The translations under genes and the position numbers were made by a program. From Tenacibaculum sp. MAR_2009_124 (GTDB lineage: Bacteria; Bacteroidota; Bacteroidia; Flavobacteriales; Flavobacteriaceae), in assembly GCF_900105455.1 (NCBI RefSeq), contig NZ_FNSF01000002.1, positions 241,501-305,500 of the forward strand: DNA of 64,000 nucleotides, read 5' to 3'. Below the pieces are notes generated by a model. It was not told the origin of the DNA. It saw only the letters and a list, made by a program, of their open reading frames with translations, and searched no databases. Positions 9,201 to 15,444 of the stretch are shown here, piece by piece (the stretch's first letter is position 1; each line of letters starts with the position of its first letter).

Positions 9201-10275
9201 CTTGGGTTTTTTCCGCTACAATCAATGCTTTTCTGAAATAATCTATGGCATTCTTATTTTCACCTTTTAATTTATAAATGTAGCCTGTATAATTTAAGAT
9301 TTTAACTTTTAAATAATAAGCATCCTCAAAATCATCTATAAGTTGAAGAGCTTCCTGCTCATATATCAAAGCTTTTTGATAAAGATTTTTTCTAGATTTT
9401 ATAATTCCAATATCACTTTTACTTTTTGCTGAAATCCAACTAAATTTGTATTGAGCGGCTAGTTTTTCCGTAGTTAAAATAATATTTTCACCTTCTTCAT
9501 AATTACCTATATATAGATTACACACTCCTAATTGATACTTAGAGTTTAAATACTGATACACATTGTTTGTAACCTTTAGAAGTTTTATGTTTTTTATGCA
9601 TAACTCTTTACATAATTTGTACTTTCCTTGAGTTAAAAGAATTAATTCTTTATTTCTTAATGCATGCAGCTTTAGGTCTTTATATCTACTATTAGTATCT
9701 TTAATTTTTTTATAAACTTCATTGGTAAGTATTTCAGCTTTTTCAATATCCTTTTTTATTATAAATTGGGCATGATAAAGTGTTGCTGAGTATTTTAAAA
9801 GATTATTATTAATCGAATCCGCTAGTGTTTTACTTGTTTCTATCGTTTTTATTGCCTGATCTATATTATATTGTCGGTAAAAGCACACAGCTATTTGCGT
9901 TAAACATTTTATTTTACCTTGTATATTATTACTAGATTCACTTAATGCGATAGCATTATTAGCAATATTTAATGCTTTTATTATTTTACCAAGTCTTATA
10001 TAGGCTTTACTTAGAATTAAATTAGCATTAACCGTTTCATTATTGTTCGGTATAGAAGAGCTTATGTTTTTACTTTTTTCAGCAATGATAATAGCGCTGT
10101 CAATATCAAAACCTAAATATTCATTAGCTAAATGATTTAGCTTTTTTACTTTTTGGTTTTTATTTTCTTCTTGTTTATATGAGTTCCATAGTTTTTTTAA
10201 GTCATTACTGTTTTGAGAGTATAAACTAGTACTCACAAAAAAAATGATCCATAAAACTAATTTATTTATAGGCAT
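6292..10275 (-). CDS. TPR hybrid sensor kinase with kinase-receiver-kinase architecture (copy 2)
   Basis: A 1327-residue paralogue of the neighbouring kinase. It has a signal peptide ending near SLYSQ, a longer and more degenerate TPR region (about residues 50-620), a transmembrane helix around 670-690 (MIAAFSLTVALLFGLFYF), kinase module 1 with SHEFRTPL (His728), an ATPase domain with DNGIGI and TGGLGLAL, a receiver with Asp1026 in VTDIMMPVMNG, and the second kinase module with LIHDLRSPV (His1115) and GSGLGLYI. From kinase module 1 to the end it is much more similar to copy 1 than the TPR parts are, so the two probably sense different partners and share output chemistry. All three phosphotransfer residues are retained. 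A -7 box lies 53 bases upstream, so it has its own promoter. Confidence 0.92.
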   Translation of the reverse strand: MPINKLVLWIIFFVSTSLYSQNSNDLKKLWNSYKQEENKNQKVKKLNHLANEYLGFDIDSAIIIAEKSKNISSSIPNNNETVNANLILSKAYIRLGKIIKALNIANNAIALSESSNNIQGKIKCLTQIAVCFYRQYNIDQAIKTIETSKTLADSINNNLLKYSATLYHAQFIIKKDIEKAEILTNEVYKKIKDTNSRYKDLKLHALRNKELILLTQGKYKLCKELCIKNIKLLKVTNNVYQYLNSKYQLGVCNLYIGNYEEGENIILTTEKLAAQYKFSWISAKSKSDIGIIKSRKNLYQKALIYEQEALQLIDDFEDAYYLKVKILNYTGYIYKLKGENKNAIDYFRKALIVAEKTQDTDRTRSILTSLADIHRINKNYTKSLTLYGKIEEINKASNIILDKAYTKLDIGTVYEDQKEYEKTIHTYKIALSLMNKSNDKFGKIISHIKLANCYSKLRKNNSIFAQEALYHYQESIRLIGNSGSSHVYYLESIVGIGKLLINSDKQKAKQYLLEAIDLNKNSPNKVCLLSIFNSLGKIEYDNKDYKKALEYYTKALELRNNSYKKHSATPYYIGLANTYEKLNRFDSTEVYINKAFITTDIEEKIRVFNNATDIFKNRGNYEKALKYSDSIPILKDQFHKANDQAIIDGMLLEMKSLKDLEIEQKKNELKNQQLKSRNYLMIAAFSLTVALLFGLFYFKNNNRKNKLLAKQEQDYRAKQDQLFANLSHEFRTPLTILKTSIEKTKNVPDSNLLLRNTNHLIDLTNQILDISKLTEKKITLNKKQLDIIKLTKQLLEQVQSFAESKNIELKLNTPSKVVMVSLDESVYRKIVINLVFNAIKFTQNGGLIEVFLEFKNNIWKLIVRDNGIGIDAKEISHLFERYYRAPLNENKDSTGGLGLALTKQLVELLKGTIEVKSELNKGSQFDVSFPNDSIFTTSENSEYKSHIITHISNSTNSLIQKKGTGIHFKNDQTQNAPTVLLIEDNPDLNKMVQEELINHFKTISAFNGEEALKTLEKHKPDIIVTDIMMPVMNGIEFIEIIKSNPDYKSIPIIAMSALEESYDNMKLWKLGVVDFVNKPFDLHVLLFKIKNNLTTFKETTDQYKNLKSLTANLIHDLRSPVVTLQMIANDLIENKEENEDVEKYLNYITENSNNLLDLINGLTEINRTHKRKSYTTFNIKDSFNNVLFNLSHLIEKTNAIINHEIQDFEVTMDKTDFSRILQNLIENALTYVKNDIPPKIDITILPKKKNILSIIVKDNGKGIPEKDFENIFKQLKRGKSSAGTQGSGLGLYIVKEIINKYHGNIEVNSKVNELTTFSLTLNLKSIV

Positions 10276-10327
10276 GATTTAGGGTTGGTTGTTCACTTAA
10301 TAAAGGAGGGAGGAGGCTTTTGATACT

Positions 10328-10335
10328 CAAATGTA
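10328..10335 (-). promoter_or_regulatory. Bacteroidota-type -7 box for sensor kinase copy 2
   Basis: On the minus strand the sequence is TACATTTG, an exact match to the TAnnTTTG element read by the primary sigma factor of Bacteroidota. It lies 53 bases before the ATG. No convincing -33 TTTG is seen. Confidence 0.5.
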
Positions 10336-10394
10336 AAGAAATAAATTAACTGTTTGTTAGTTTTCTTTTGTTAAGTTTACTATCAGTTAATGTG

Positions 10395-10822
10395 TTACAT
10401 AGATTCCTCAGAATGAATTTTTACTTCTTTTAATTTTTCTTTAAGAAGAACATTGCCAAGAAACTTTGATTCAATATTTATCTTTAGGTCATTTAGAGTT
10501 TTTCAGAAATTAAAAGAGTGGTATTATAGGTGTTACGTTCTATTTGAATTCTGGCTGAGGTATTAATAATATTACTATGATATGCAAGTTCTTTTTTTAC
10601 CGAACCAACTTCAGTTACCATAAGTTTTCCTCCATGTAACCCCGCTTTGAATTCAGAAAAAGTATTGTACTTCTTTTGATGATAATCTTTTCGTTGTTGT
10701 CTCTGAGTTTCAAAAGCAAAGAATATACCTATGCAATTATTGTTAACTAGCCCTTTTTCATATAACCAACTTAAAACAGCTTCATCACCTACGTACTGAT
10801 ATATTTCAGCACTTGAATTCAA
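10395..10822 (-). pseudogene. Remnant of a class III adenylate/guanylate cyclase domain, frameshifted
   Basis: The open part (TTG at 10822 to TAA at 10493) encodes AEIYQYVGDEAVLSW, FKAGLHGGKLMVTEVG and a NTSARIQIE segment, which are the core of a class III nucleotide cyclase catalytic domain. The usual N-terminal membrane region and the first metal-binding strand are missing. After the stop the homology resumes in another frame as NDLKINIESKFLGNVLLKEK and ends with a TAA at 10395-10397, as expected for the C-terminal end of this family. So the remnant is truncated at the 5' end and carries a frameshift near 10494. A functional enzyme cannot be made. tRNA-Pro lies just upstream, a common site for breakage or integration, but no mobile element is visible. 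Confidence 0.8.
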
Positions 10823-10861
10823 CAGTATCTTTAGAAAGTTACTACCTACAATATTAATAAA

Positions 10862-10889
10862 AAAACCTTGACTAAAAAGTCAAGGTTTT
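10862..10889 (-). terminator. Terminator after tRNA-Pro
   Basis: An 11-bp perfect stem (AAAACCTTGAC/GTCAAGGTTTT) with a 6-base loop, followed on the minus strand by a T-run. It begins two bases after the tRNA 3' end. Confidence 0.85.
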
Positions 10890-10890
10890 G

Positions 10891-10965
10891 TCGGGGTGGC
10901 AGGATTCGAACCTGCGACCTCCTCGTCCCAAACGAGGCGCGATGACCGGGCTACGCTACACCCCG
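10891..10965 (-). tRNA. tRNA-Pro (anticodon UGG)
   Basis: The minus strand folds as a cloverleaf. The acceptor stem CGGGGTG pairs with CACCCCG and the discriminator base is A. The anticodon stem is CCTCG/CGAGG with loop TTTGGGA, giving anticodon TGG. The T arm contains GGTTCGAATCC. No CCA is encoded, as is usual in this phylum. It is transcribed alone with its own terminator. Confidence 0.95.
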
Positions 10966-11146
10966 AAAGTGTATTAGTAATAGTGAAACTTAACTCAAAA
11001 ATGATTGAGTAGTAATCACCCCGATTATTTGGGATTGCAAATATATAAAAAAAAACAAATCACGAGCACAAAATGTAATATTTTTATTTATTATCGACCA
11101 ATAATCAAAATGTATAAACCTTAGAGGAAAAAAAGTAAAAATAAAC

Positions 11147-11154
11147 TACATTTG
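11147..11154 (+). promoter_or_regulatory. -7 box for trxB
   Basis: TACATTTG matches TAnnTTTG exactly and lies 25 bases before the trxB ATG. A -33 element is not evident. Confidence 0.6.
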
Positions 11155-11179
11155 TAGTCACTAAATATATTACAAAGAA

Positions 11180-12118
11180 ATGGCAGAAAAAATTAAATGT
11201 TTAATAATAGGTTCTGGGCCAGCAGGATATACAGCAGCAATTTATGCGGCAAGAGCAGATATGAAACCAGTAATGTATACTGGTTTACAAATGGGTGGGC
11301 AATTAACAACAACGACTGAAGTTGATAACTTTCCTGGATATCCAAATGGTACAGATGGGACAGCTATGATGGAAGATTTAAAGAACCAAGCAGAACGTTT
11401 TGGAAGCGATGTTCGTTTTGGTTTAGTAACTAATGTTGATCTTTCTAATAAAGAAGGAGGAGTTCATAAAGTTACAGTCGATGAATCTACTGAAATAGAA
11501 GCCGAAACTATAATTATTTCAACAGGAGCCACTGCCAAATATTTAGGGTTAGAAAGTGAGCAACGTTTAATAGGAGGAGGAGTTTCTGCTTGTGCTACTT
11601 GTGATGGATTTTTCTATAAAGGGCAGGATGTTATTGTAGTTGGAGCAGGAGATACAGCCGCTGAAGAAGCGACGTATTTAGCTAATATTTGTAATAAGGT
11701 TACTGTATTGGTTAGAAAAGATTATATGAAAGCTTCTAAGGCAATGCAGCACAGAGTAAATAAAACAGAAAATATAGAAGTGTTATTTAATACAGAAATA
11801 GATGAAGTTTTAGGAGATAATGTTGTTGAAGGTGTAAGAGCTGTTAATAATCAGACAGGTGATAAAATTGATATTCCTGTAACTGGCGTGTTTATAGCAA
11901 TTGGTCATACCCCAAACACACAATTATTTAAAGGTACTTTAGATATGGATGAGACTGGGTATTTAATCACCAAAGGAAAGTCTACAAAAACAAATTTACC
12001 AGGTGTATTTGCTGCTGGTGATGTTCAGGATAATGAATATCGTCAGGCAGTTACGGCAGCGGGAACAGGATGTATGGCAGCTTTAGATGCTGAACGTTAT
12101 CTTGGTGCTCTAGAGTAG
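11180..12118 (+). CDS. trxB: Thioredoxin-disulfide reductase
   Basis: A 312-residue flavoprotein that passes electrons from NADPH through FAD and a redox disulfide to thioredoxin in the cytoplasm. The N-terminal FAD motif GSGPAGYTAA (residues 11-20), the redox pair CATC at 138-141, the NADPH-binding GAGDTAAEEA (about 155-164) and the C-terminal FAD-binding GVFAAGDV are all present. Length is normal for low-molecular-weight TrxB. It starts at ATG 25 bases after a good -7 box and is monocistronic, ending at a bidirectional hairpin. It probably reduces the thioredoxin-like protein of the peroxiredoxin operon at 33 kb among others, which is inference. Confidence 0.97.
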   Translation: MAEKIKCLIIGSGPAGYTAAIYAARADMKPVMYTGLQMGGQLTTTTEVDNFPGYPNGTDGTAMMEDLKNQAERFGSDVRFGLVTNVDLSNKEGGVHKVTVDESTEIEAETIIISTGATAKYLGLESEQRLIGGGVSACATCDGFFYKGQDVIVVGAGDTAAEEATYLANICNKVTVLVRKDYMKASKAMQHRVNKTENIEVLFNTEIDEVLGDNVVEGVRAVNNQTGDKIDIPVTGVFIAIGHTPNTQLFKGTLDMDETGYLITKGKSTKTNLPGVFAAGDVQDNEYRQAVTAAGTGCMAALDAERYLGALE

Positions 12119-12142
12119 AGTAAAATAAATTTATTGATATAA

Positions 12143-12171
12143 AAAAAGGAGGCTGTAAAAACCTCCTTTTT
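12143..12171. terminator. Bidirectional terminator between trxB and the PLP decarboxylase
   Basis: A perfect 10-bp stem AAAAAGGAGG/CCTCCTTTTT with a 9-base loop, T-rich on both outer sides. It separates two converging genes. Confidence 0.85.
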
Positions 12172-12201
12172 TGTTACAGTAACAATTGTTATCGTAACGA
12201 T
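12172..12201. repeat. Adjacent inverted repeats downstream of the trxB terminator
   Basis: TGTTACAGTAACA (12172-12184) is a perfect 13-base palindrome around a central A. It is followed by the related imperfect dyad TTGTTATCGTAACGA (12187-12201). Both carry a GTTA/TAAC core. The position, between two gene 3' ends, is unusual for operators, so they may be part of a complex terminator. Confidence 0.5.
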
Positions 12202-12228
12202 TTCCCCCAAAATAATCGTAATTCAATA

Positions 12229-13377
12229 TTAATAATAACTCAATTCTTCTATTAAAGGTGTTGATCCCATGTCTTTTTTCATGTCATCAACAAACAAATC
12301 TATTTGATCCTTAGTAACATTCGGCATACAAATAATGTGCGTTACATCATCTTCAGTAGCCAATTGCCATTTGTTTTTTAAGTGATCTGTTACTTTGGGA
12401 AAAACAACAGTTATTGAACCAGGGTTACTCCAAGCTTCAATTCCCGTTTTTTGTAATTCTTTTTTACAATATTTAGTTATTTCTAAACTGTGTTTATATC
12501 TGGCTTGTAATCCTTCAACTCCAAGTTTCTGAATGGCATACCACAAAAATAAAGGGCTATGTCCATTTCTAGAGCCAGTAATAGTAGTGTCTAATGAACC
12601 TATGTAAGAAATTCCTTTTGACACTCTATCTCTTAACGAACGTTTTGTTATAATGACACCCGCAGGAATAGGAGAGCCAATAAATTTATGTCCACTAATA
12701 GAAATACTATCCGCCCCATCAACAAAATCGAAAGGAGTTTGAGGCTCTGCAAAGGCTCCAAATGCTCCAGAAAGAGCACCGTCGCAATGTACATAGTGAT
12801 CTTGTATTGCCAGTTTTTTTAGTATTTTCTTTATCTCAGAAACATCATCTTTAGCTTCTTTCATAGTTGTACCATGAGTGGCCAGAATAATCGCAGGTTT
12901 GTGTCTATTAAATTTTAATGTTTCTTCTAAATCAACATAGTCAATTTCACCATTTTCTTGTGATCTTATAACAATACTCGGGATATTTAACAAATGAATG
13001 TTTTTCTTAACGCTATAGTGAGTCGATTCTGAATAATATACCATCGCTTTTGGATACATCTCTCTAGCAATATAAAGTCCATATAGGTTACTTTCGGAAC
13101 CTCCATTGGTAACATATCCCCAATAATCTTTTGGATTTGCTCTGAAGAGCTTCGCAAAAAAATCAACAACTTCACGCTCAATTTCATGAGTATGTACTTT
13201 GTAAGTACTGTTTTCAAATGGATCACCTAAATTATTTATCGGGTACTTTAAGAAGTCATACAGTGGTGAATAGTCAAAATCTTTAGAAACAGGATATCCC
13301 AAAAAAGAATCTCGTGCATCTCTAATTTTACTGACTAAATCATCTAAACGACTTGCTATGGAGGGATTTGTATTCAT
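12229..13377 (-). CDS. hdc: PLP-dependent decarboxylase, histidine decarboxylase type
   Basis: A 382-residue group II PLP decarboxylase, closest by eye to bacterial PLP histidine decarboxylases of about 378 residues, which make histamine and CO2 from histidine. Shared blocks are GYPVSKDFDY near the start, WGYVTNGGSESN, YYSESTHYSV, HCDGALSGAFGAF, SISGHKFIGSPIPAGV with the Schiff-base Lys231, and SRNGHSPLFLWYA. The N-terminus is short with no signal peptide, so it is cytoplasmic. A divergently transcribed Lrp/AsnC regulator starts 164 bases away, which suggests amino-acid-responsive control. Substrate assignment rests on similarity; another amino acid such as aspartate or serine is possible. 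Confidence 0.8.
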   Translation of the reverse strand: MNTNPSIASRLDDLVSKIRDARDSFLGYPVSKDFDYSPLYDFLKYPINNLGDPFENSTYKVHTHEIEREVVDFFAKLFRANPKDYWGYVTNGGSESNLYGLYIAREMYPKAMVYYSESTHYSVKKNIHLLNIPSIVIRSQENGEIDYVDLEETLKFNRHKPAIILATHGTTMKEAKDDVSEIKKILKKLAIQDHYVHCDGALSGAFGAFAEPQTPFDFVDGADSISISGHKFIGSPIPAGVIITKRSLRDRVSKGISYIGSLDTTITGSRNGHSPLFLWYAIQKLGVEGLQARYKHSLEITKYCKKELQKTGIEAWSNPGSITVVFPKVTDHLKNKWQLATEDDVTHIICMPNVTKDQIDLFVDDMKKDMGSTPLIEELSYY

Positions 13378-13541
13378 TCTTTATTAAAACGATTAATATT
13401 TGATGCGAAATTACATTTTTATAGAATTAAAAACTTTTTAATTGTTATATTTAGAGAATTAATCTTTATGAGTTACGTGGTGTAAATAATATATCTTTTT
13501 ATGACACTGTAATAACTTGTTTTTAGAAATATATTCTAATA

Positions 13542-13994
13542 ATGGATAGAATTGATAAGGAAATATTAAATGAATTGCAGAGAAATGCGAAACAGAATAC
13601 GAAACAAATAGCTTCTAAAATAGGGTTGTCCGTGACTCCAACTTATGAAAGAATAAAAAGATTAGAAAAAAATGGAGTAATAAAGAAGTATGTAGCATTA
13701 GTTGACCGACAAGTAATCGGTAAACACATTATTGCTTACTGTCAGATAACATTATTTAAACATCAAAAAAGTTTAATAGATAAATTTAAGCATGAAATGA
13801 CTGAGTTACTTGAAGTAATGGAGTGTCATCATGTTTCTGGAAATTTTGATTTTTTACTAAAAATATCGGTGAATGATATGAATAATTTTCAGAAGTTTAT
13901 AAATGAGAAACTATCTGTTGTCGAAGGAATTTCTACAATTCATAGTTCCTTTGTTATGGATTCTCATAAGGATTCAACAAGTTATATATTGTAA
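13542..13994 (+). CDS. Lrp/AsnC family transcriptional regulator
   Basis: A 150-residue feast/famine regulator. The N-terminal winged helix contains LDxxD-like MDRIDKEILNELQRNAKQNT, the helix-turn-helix KQIASKIGLSVTPTYERIKR and the wing GVIKKYVALVD. The C-terminal RAM domain (about 70-145) carries VMECHHVSGNFDFLLKISV, where amino-acid effectors usually bind between subunits. Such proteins form dimers to octamers that wrap DNA. It is divergent from the PLP decarboxylase gene, so it probably controls that gene and itself, although no clear dyad operator is visible in the 164-base intergenic region. Confidence 0.9.
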   Translation: MDRIDKEILNELQRNAKQNTKQIASKIGLSVTPTYERIKRLEKNGVIKKYVALVDRQVIGKHIIAYCQITLFKHQKSLIDKFKHEMTELLEVMECHHVSGNFDFLLKISVNDMNNFQKFINEKLSVVEGISTIHSSFVMDSHKDSTSYIL

Positions 13995-14006
13995 TCATAG
14001 GGTAAG

Positions 14007-14456
14007 TTAGAATCCATAAGTTGATCGAGCGCTTTTAACTTGTGCATCTTCTGTGGTATCTGGATATAGAATATATTTAGGAGCAATAATTTTATGATGT
14101 TCTTTAATAGTAATTGATGTTAAAGAGTTAAAAGGAAATTTACCTTCTGTAATTTTCAATAGTTCTAGCTCCCTATCTTCAAATAATTCATTTTTTTTGT
14201 TAATTATTGAAGCATGCCCTTTTACTTTATAACCCTTTTGTACGAGTATATCAATAAAACTGATACAAACTAAGGAGTTTGTAAGAATATTTTTCACGGT
14301 TTGAGGAGATGCAATGTTCGCTATTATTATTTCATCTTTAAAGTAGGTAAACACTTCTTTTGGGGAAACATTAGGCATTCCCTCGGAAGAAACTGTAGCA
14401 AGCCAGCAAAGTACGCTCTTATCCATTGATTCTTTGATTTCTTCTGGAATTTTCAT
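14007..14456 (-). CDS. Pyridoxamine 5'-phosphate oxidase-family flavin split-barrel protein
   Basis: A 149-residue protein with the FMN-binding split-barrel pattern: LCWLATVSSEGMPNVSPKEV, then the strand FKDEIIIANIASPQTVKNI and the KVKGHASII strand. Proteins of this size are usually FMN- or F420-dependent reductases of uncharacterised substrate, not the true PNPOx of vitamin B6 synthesis, which is longer. It is cytoplasmic. The start ATG lies 5 bases after the rhomboid stop codon, so the two are likely co-transcribed. The C-terminal tail past 135 (TTEDAQVKSARSTYGF) is typical of this Bacteroidota subgroup. Confidence 0.78.
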   Translation of the reverse strand: MKIPEEIKESMDKSVLCWLATVSSEGMPNVSPKEVFTYFKDEIIIANIASPQTVKNILTNSLVCISFIDILVQKGYKVKGHASIINKKNELFEDRELELLKITEGKFPFNSLTSITIKEHHKIIAPKYILYPDTTEDAQVKSARSTYGF

Positions 14457-14461
14457 GATTA

Positions 14462-15307
14462 TTATTTTTTTTGATTTTTAGAAAGTTCATCCAACCTTTT
14501 TTTCTCTTGATCATTTAATTTATCGATTCCTTTTTTATTGATTTTTTCTAAAAGTGCGTCAAACTCTTTGTGATCCATTACTTTTTTTTCACTGTATTGA
14601 TCATCTATAGTCTGTTTTCTAATCTCTTTATAAAAGGAAGAACCGGGAAATAATGCTCCTGGCTTTATGAAAATTAGCAGTAAGAAAACAAAAGTAGGAA
14701 TTAATGTCAACGCAATAGGAACAAAATTTTCTACGATGGCATTTGGGTATAAGGCAATTGCGGTTATCATTCCTAATATTGCTCCTCCTAAATGAGCTTC
14801 ATGGCCAATGTTATCGTTATTCGACTTGATTCCGTATAATGTGTAACCCACATATAATAAACCGAATAACCAACTAGGAATGCCAATAGGAAGAAAAAAC
14901 AAACTAATTCGTATATCTGGAAATAAAGCAATAGCGGCGAAAATTATTCCACTTACCGCGCCAGAAGCTCCGATAGCACTATAATTAGGATGGTTTTTAT
15001 GAATAATAAGAGCAAATAAATTTCCAGCTAAAAGACTGATGAAATAAATTAAAGAAAAGTATAAGGCTCCTAAACTTCTTTCAAGAATAGCTGCAAATGA
15101 AAAAAAGCTAAACATATTAAAGAGAAGGTGAGTCCAGTTTGCATGTAAAAAACCAGAGGATAGCATTCTGATATATTCCTTGTTAACTATTATTTTGCCT
15201 ACTTGGAATTTATATCGTTGAAAAATATTCCAATTTTCAAAACCGCTGTAAGAAAATAAACAATTAGCAATTATAATAAGTAAACCTACGGTACCTGGCT
15301 GAGACAT
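14462..15307 (-). CDS. Rhomboid family intramembrane serine protease
   Basis: A 281-residue polytopic membrane protease. From the chosen ATG at 15307 (an upstream TTG would add 7 residues) the family marks are HANWTHLLFNMFSF in helix 2, the catalytic serine motif GASGAVSG in helix 4 and the catalytic histidine in GHEAHLGGA of helix 6. Six or seven hydrophobic helices occupy residues 5-215. The C-terminus, about 70 residues, is charged and cytosolic with DQYSEKKVMDHKEFDALLEK and a lysine-rich end. Rhomboids cut transmembrane substrates inside the bilayer; the substrate here is unknown. It is first in a two-gene unit with the split-barrel protein. Confidence 0.9.
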   Translation of the reverse strand: MSQPGTVGLLIIIANCLFSYSGFENWNIFQRYKFQVGKIIVNKEYIRMLSSGFLHANWTHLLFNMFSFFSFAAILERSLGALYFSLIYFISLLAGNLFALIIHKNHPNYSAIGASGAVSGIIFAAIALFPDIRISLFFLPIGIPSWLFGLLYVGYTLYGIKSNNDNIGHEAHLGGAILGMITAIALYPNAIVENFVPIALTLIPTFVFLLLIFIKPGALFPGSSFYKEIRKQTIDDQYSEKKVMDHKEFDALLEKINKKGIDKLNDQEKKRLDELSKNQKK

Positions 15308-15338
15308 AGAAATGTATTTTAAAGGCAATATAAAAAAT

Positions 15339-15373
15339 AAAAAGACCGTTAAAGTTTATTTTAACGATCTTTT
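15339..15373 (-). terminator. Terminator of the fatty-acid oxidation operon
   Basis: A stem AAAGA-CCGTTAAA pairs with TTTAACG-ATCTTT with one mismatch, followed on the minus strand by a T-rich run. It sits between the acyl-CoA dehydrogenase stop and the rhomboid start. Confidence 0.75.
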
Positions 15374-15444
15374 AAACAAACAACTAAATTCTAAAACCTA
15401 TAATAGTTAAAGAAGATGGTTAGCTCACGAGTGAACTAATATTT

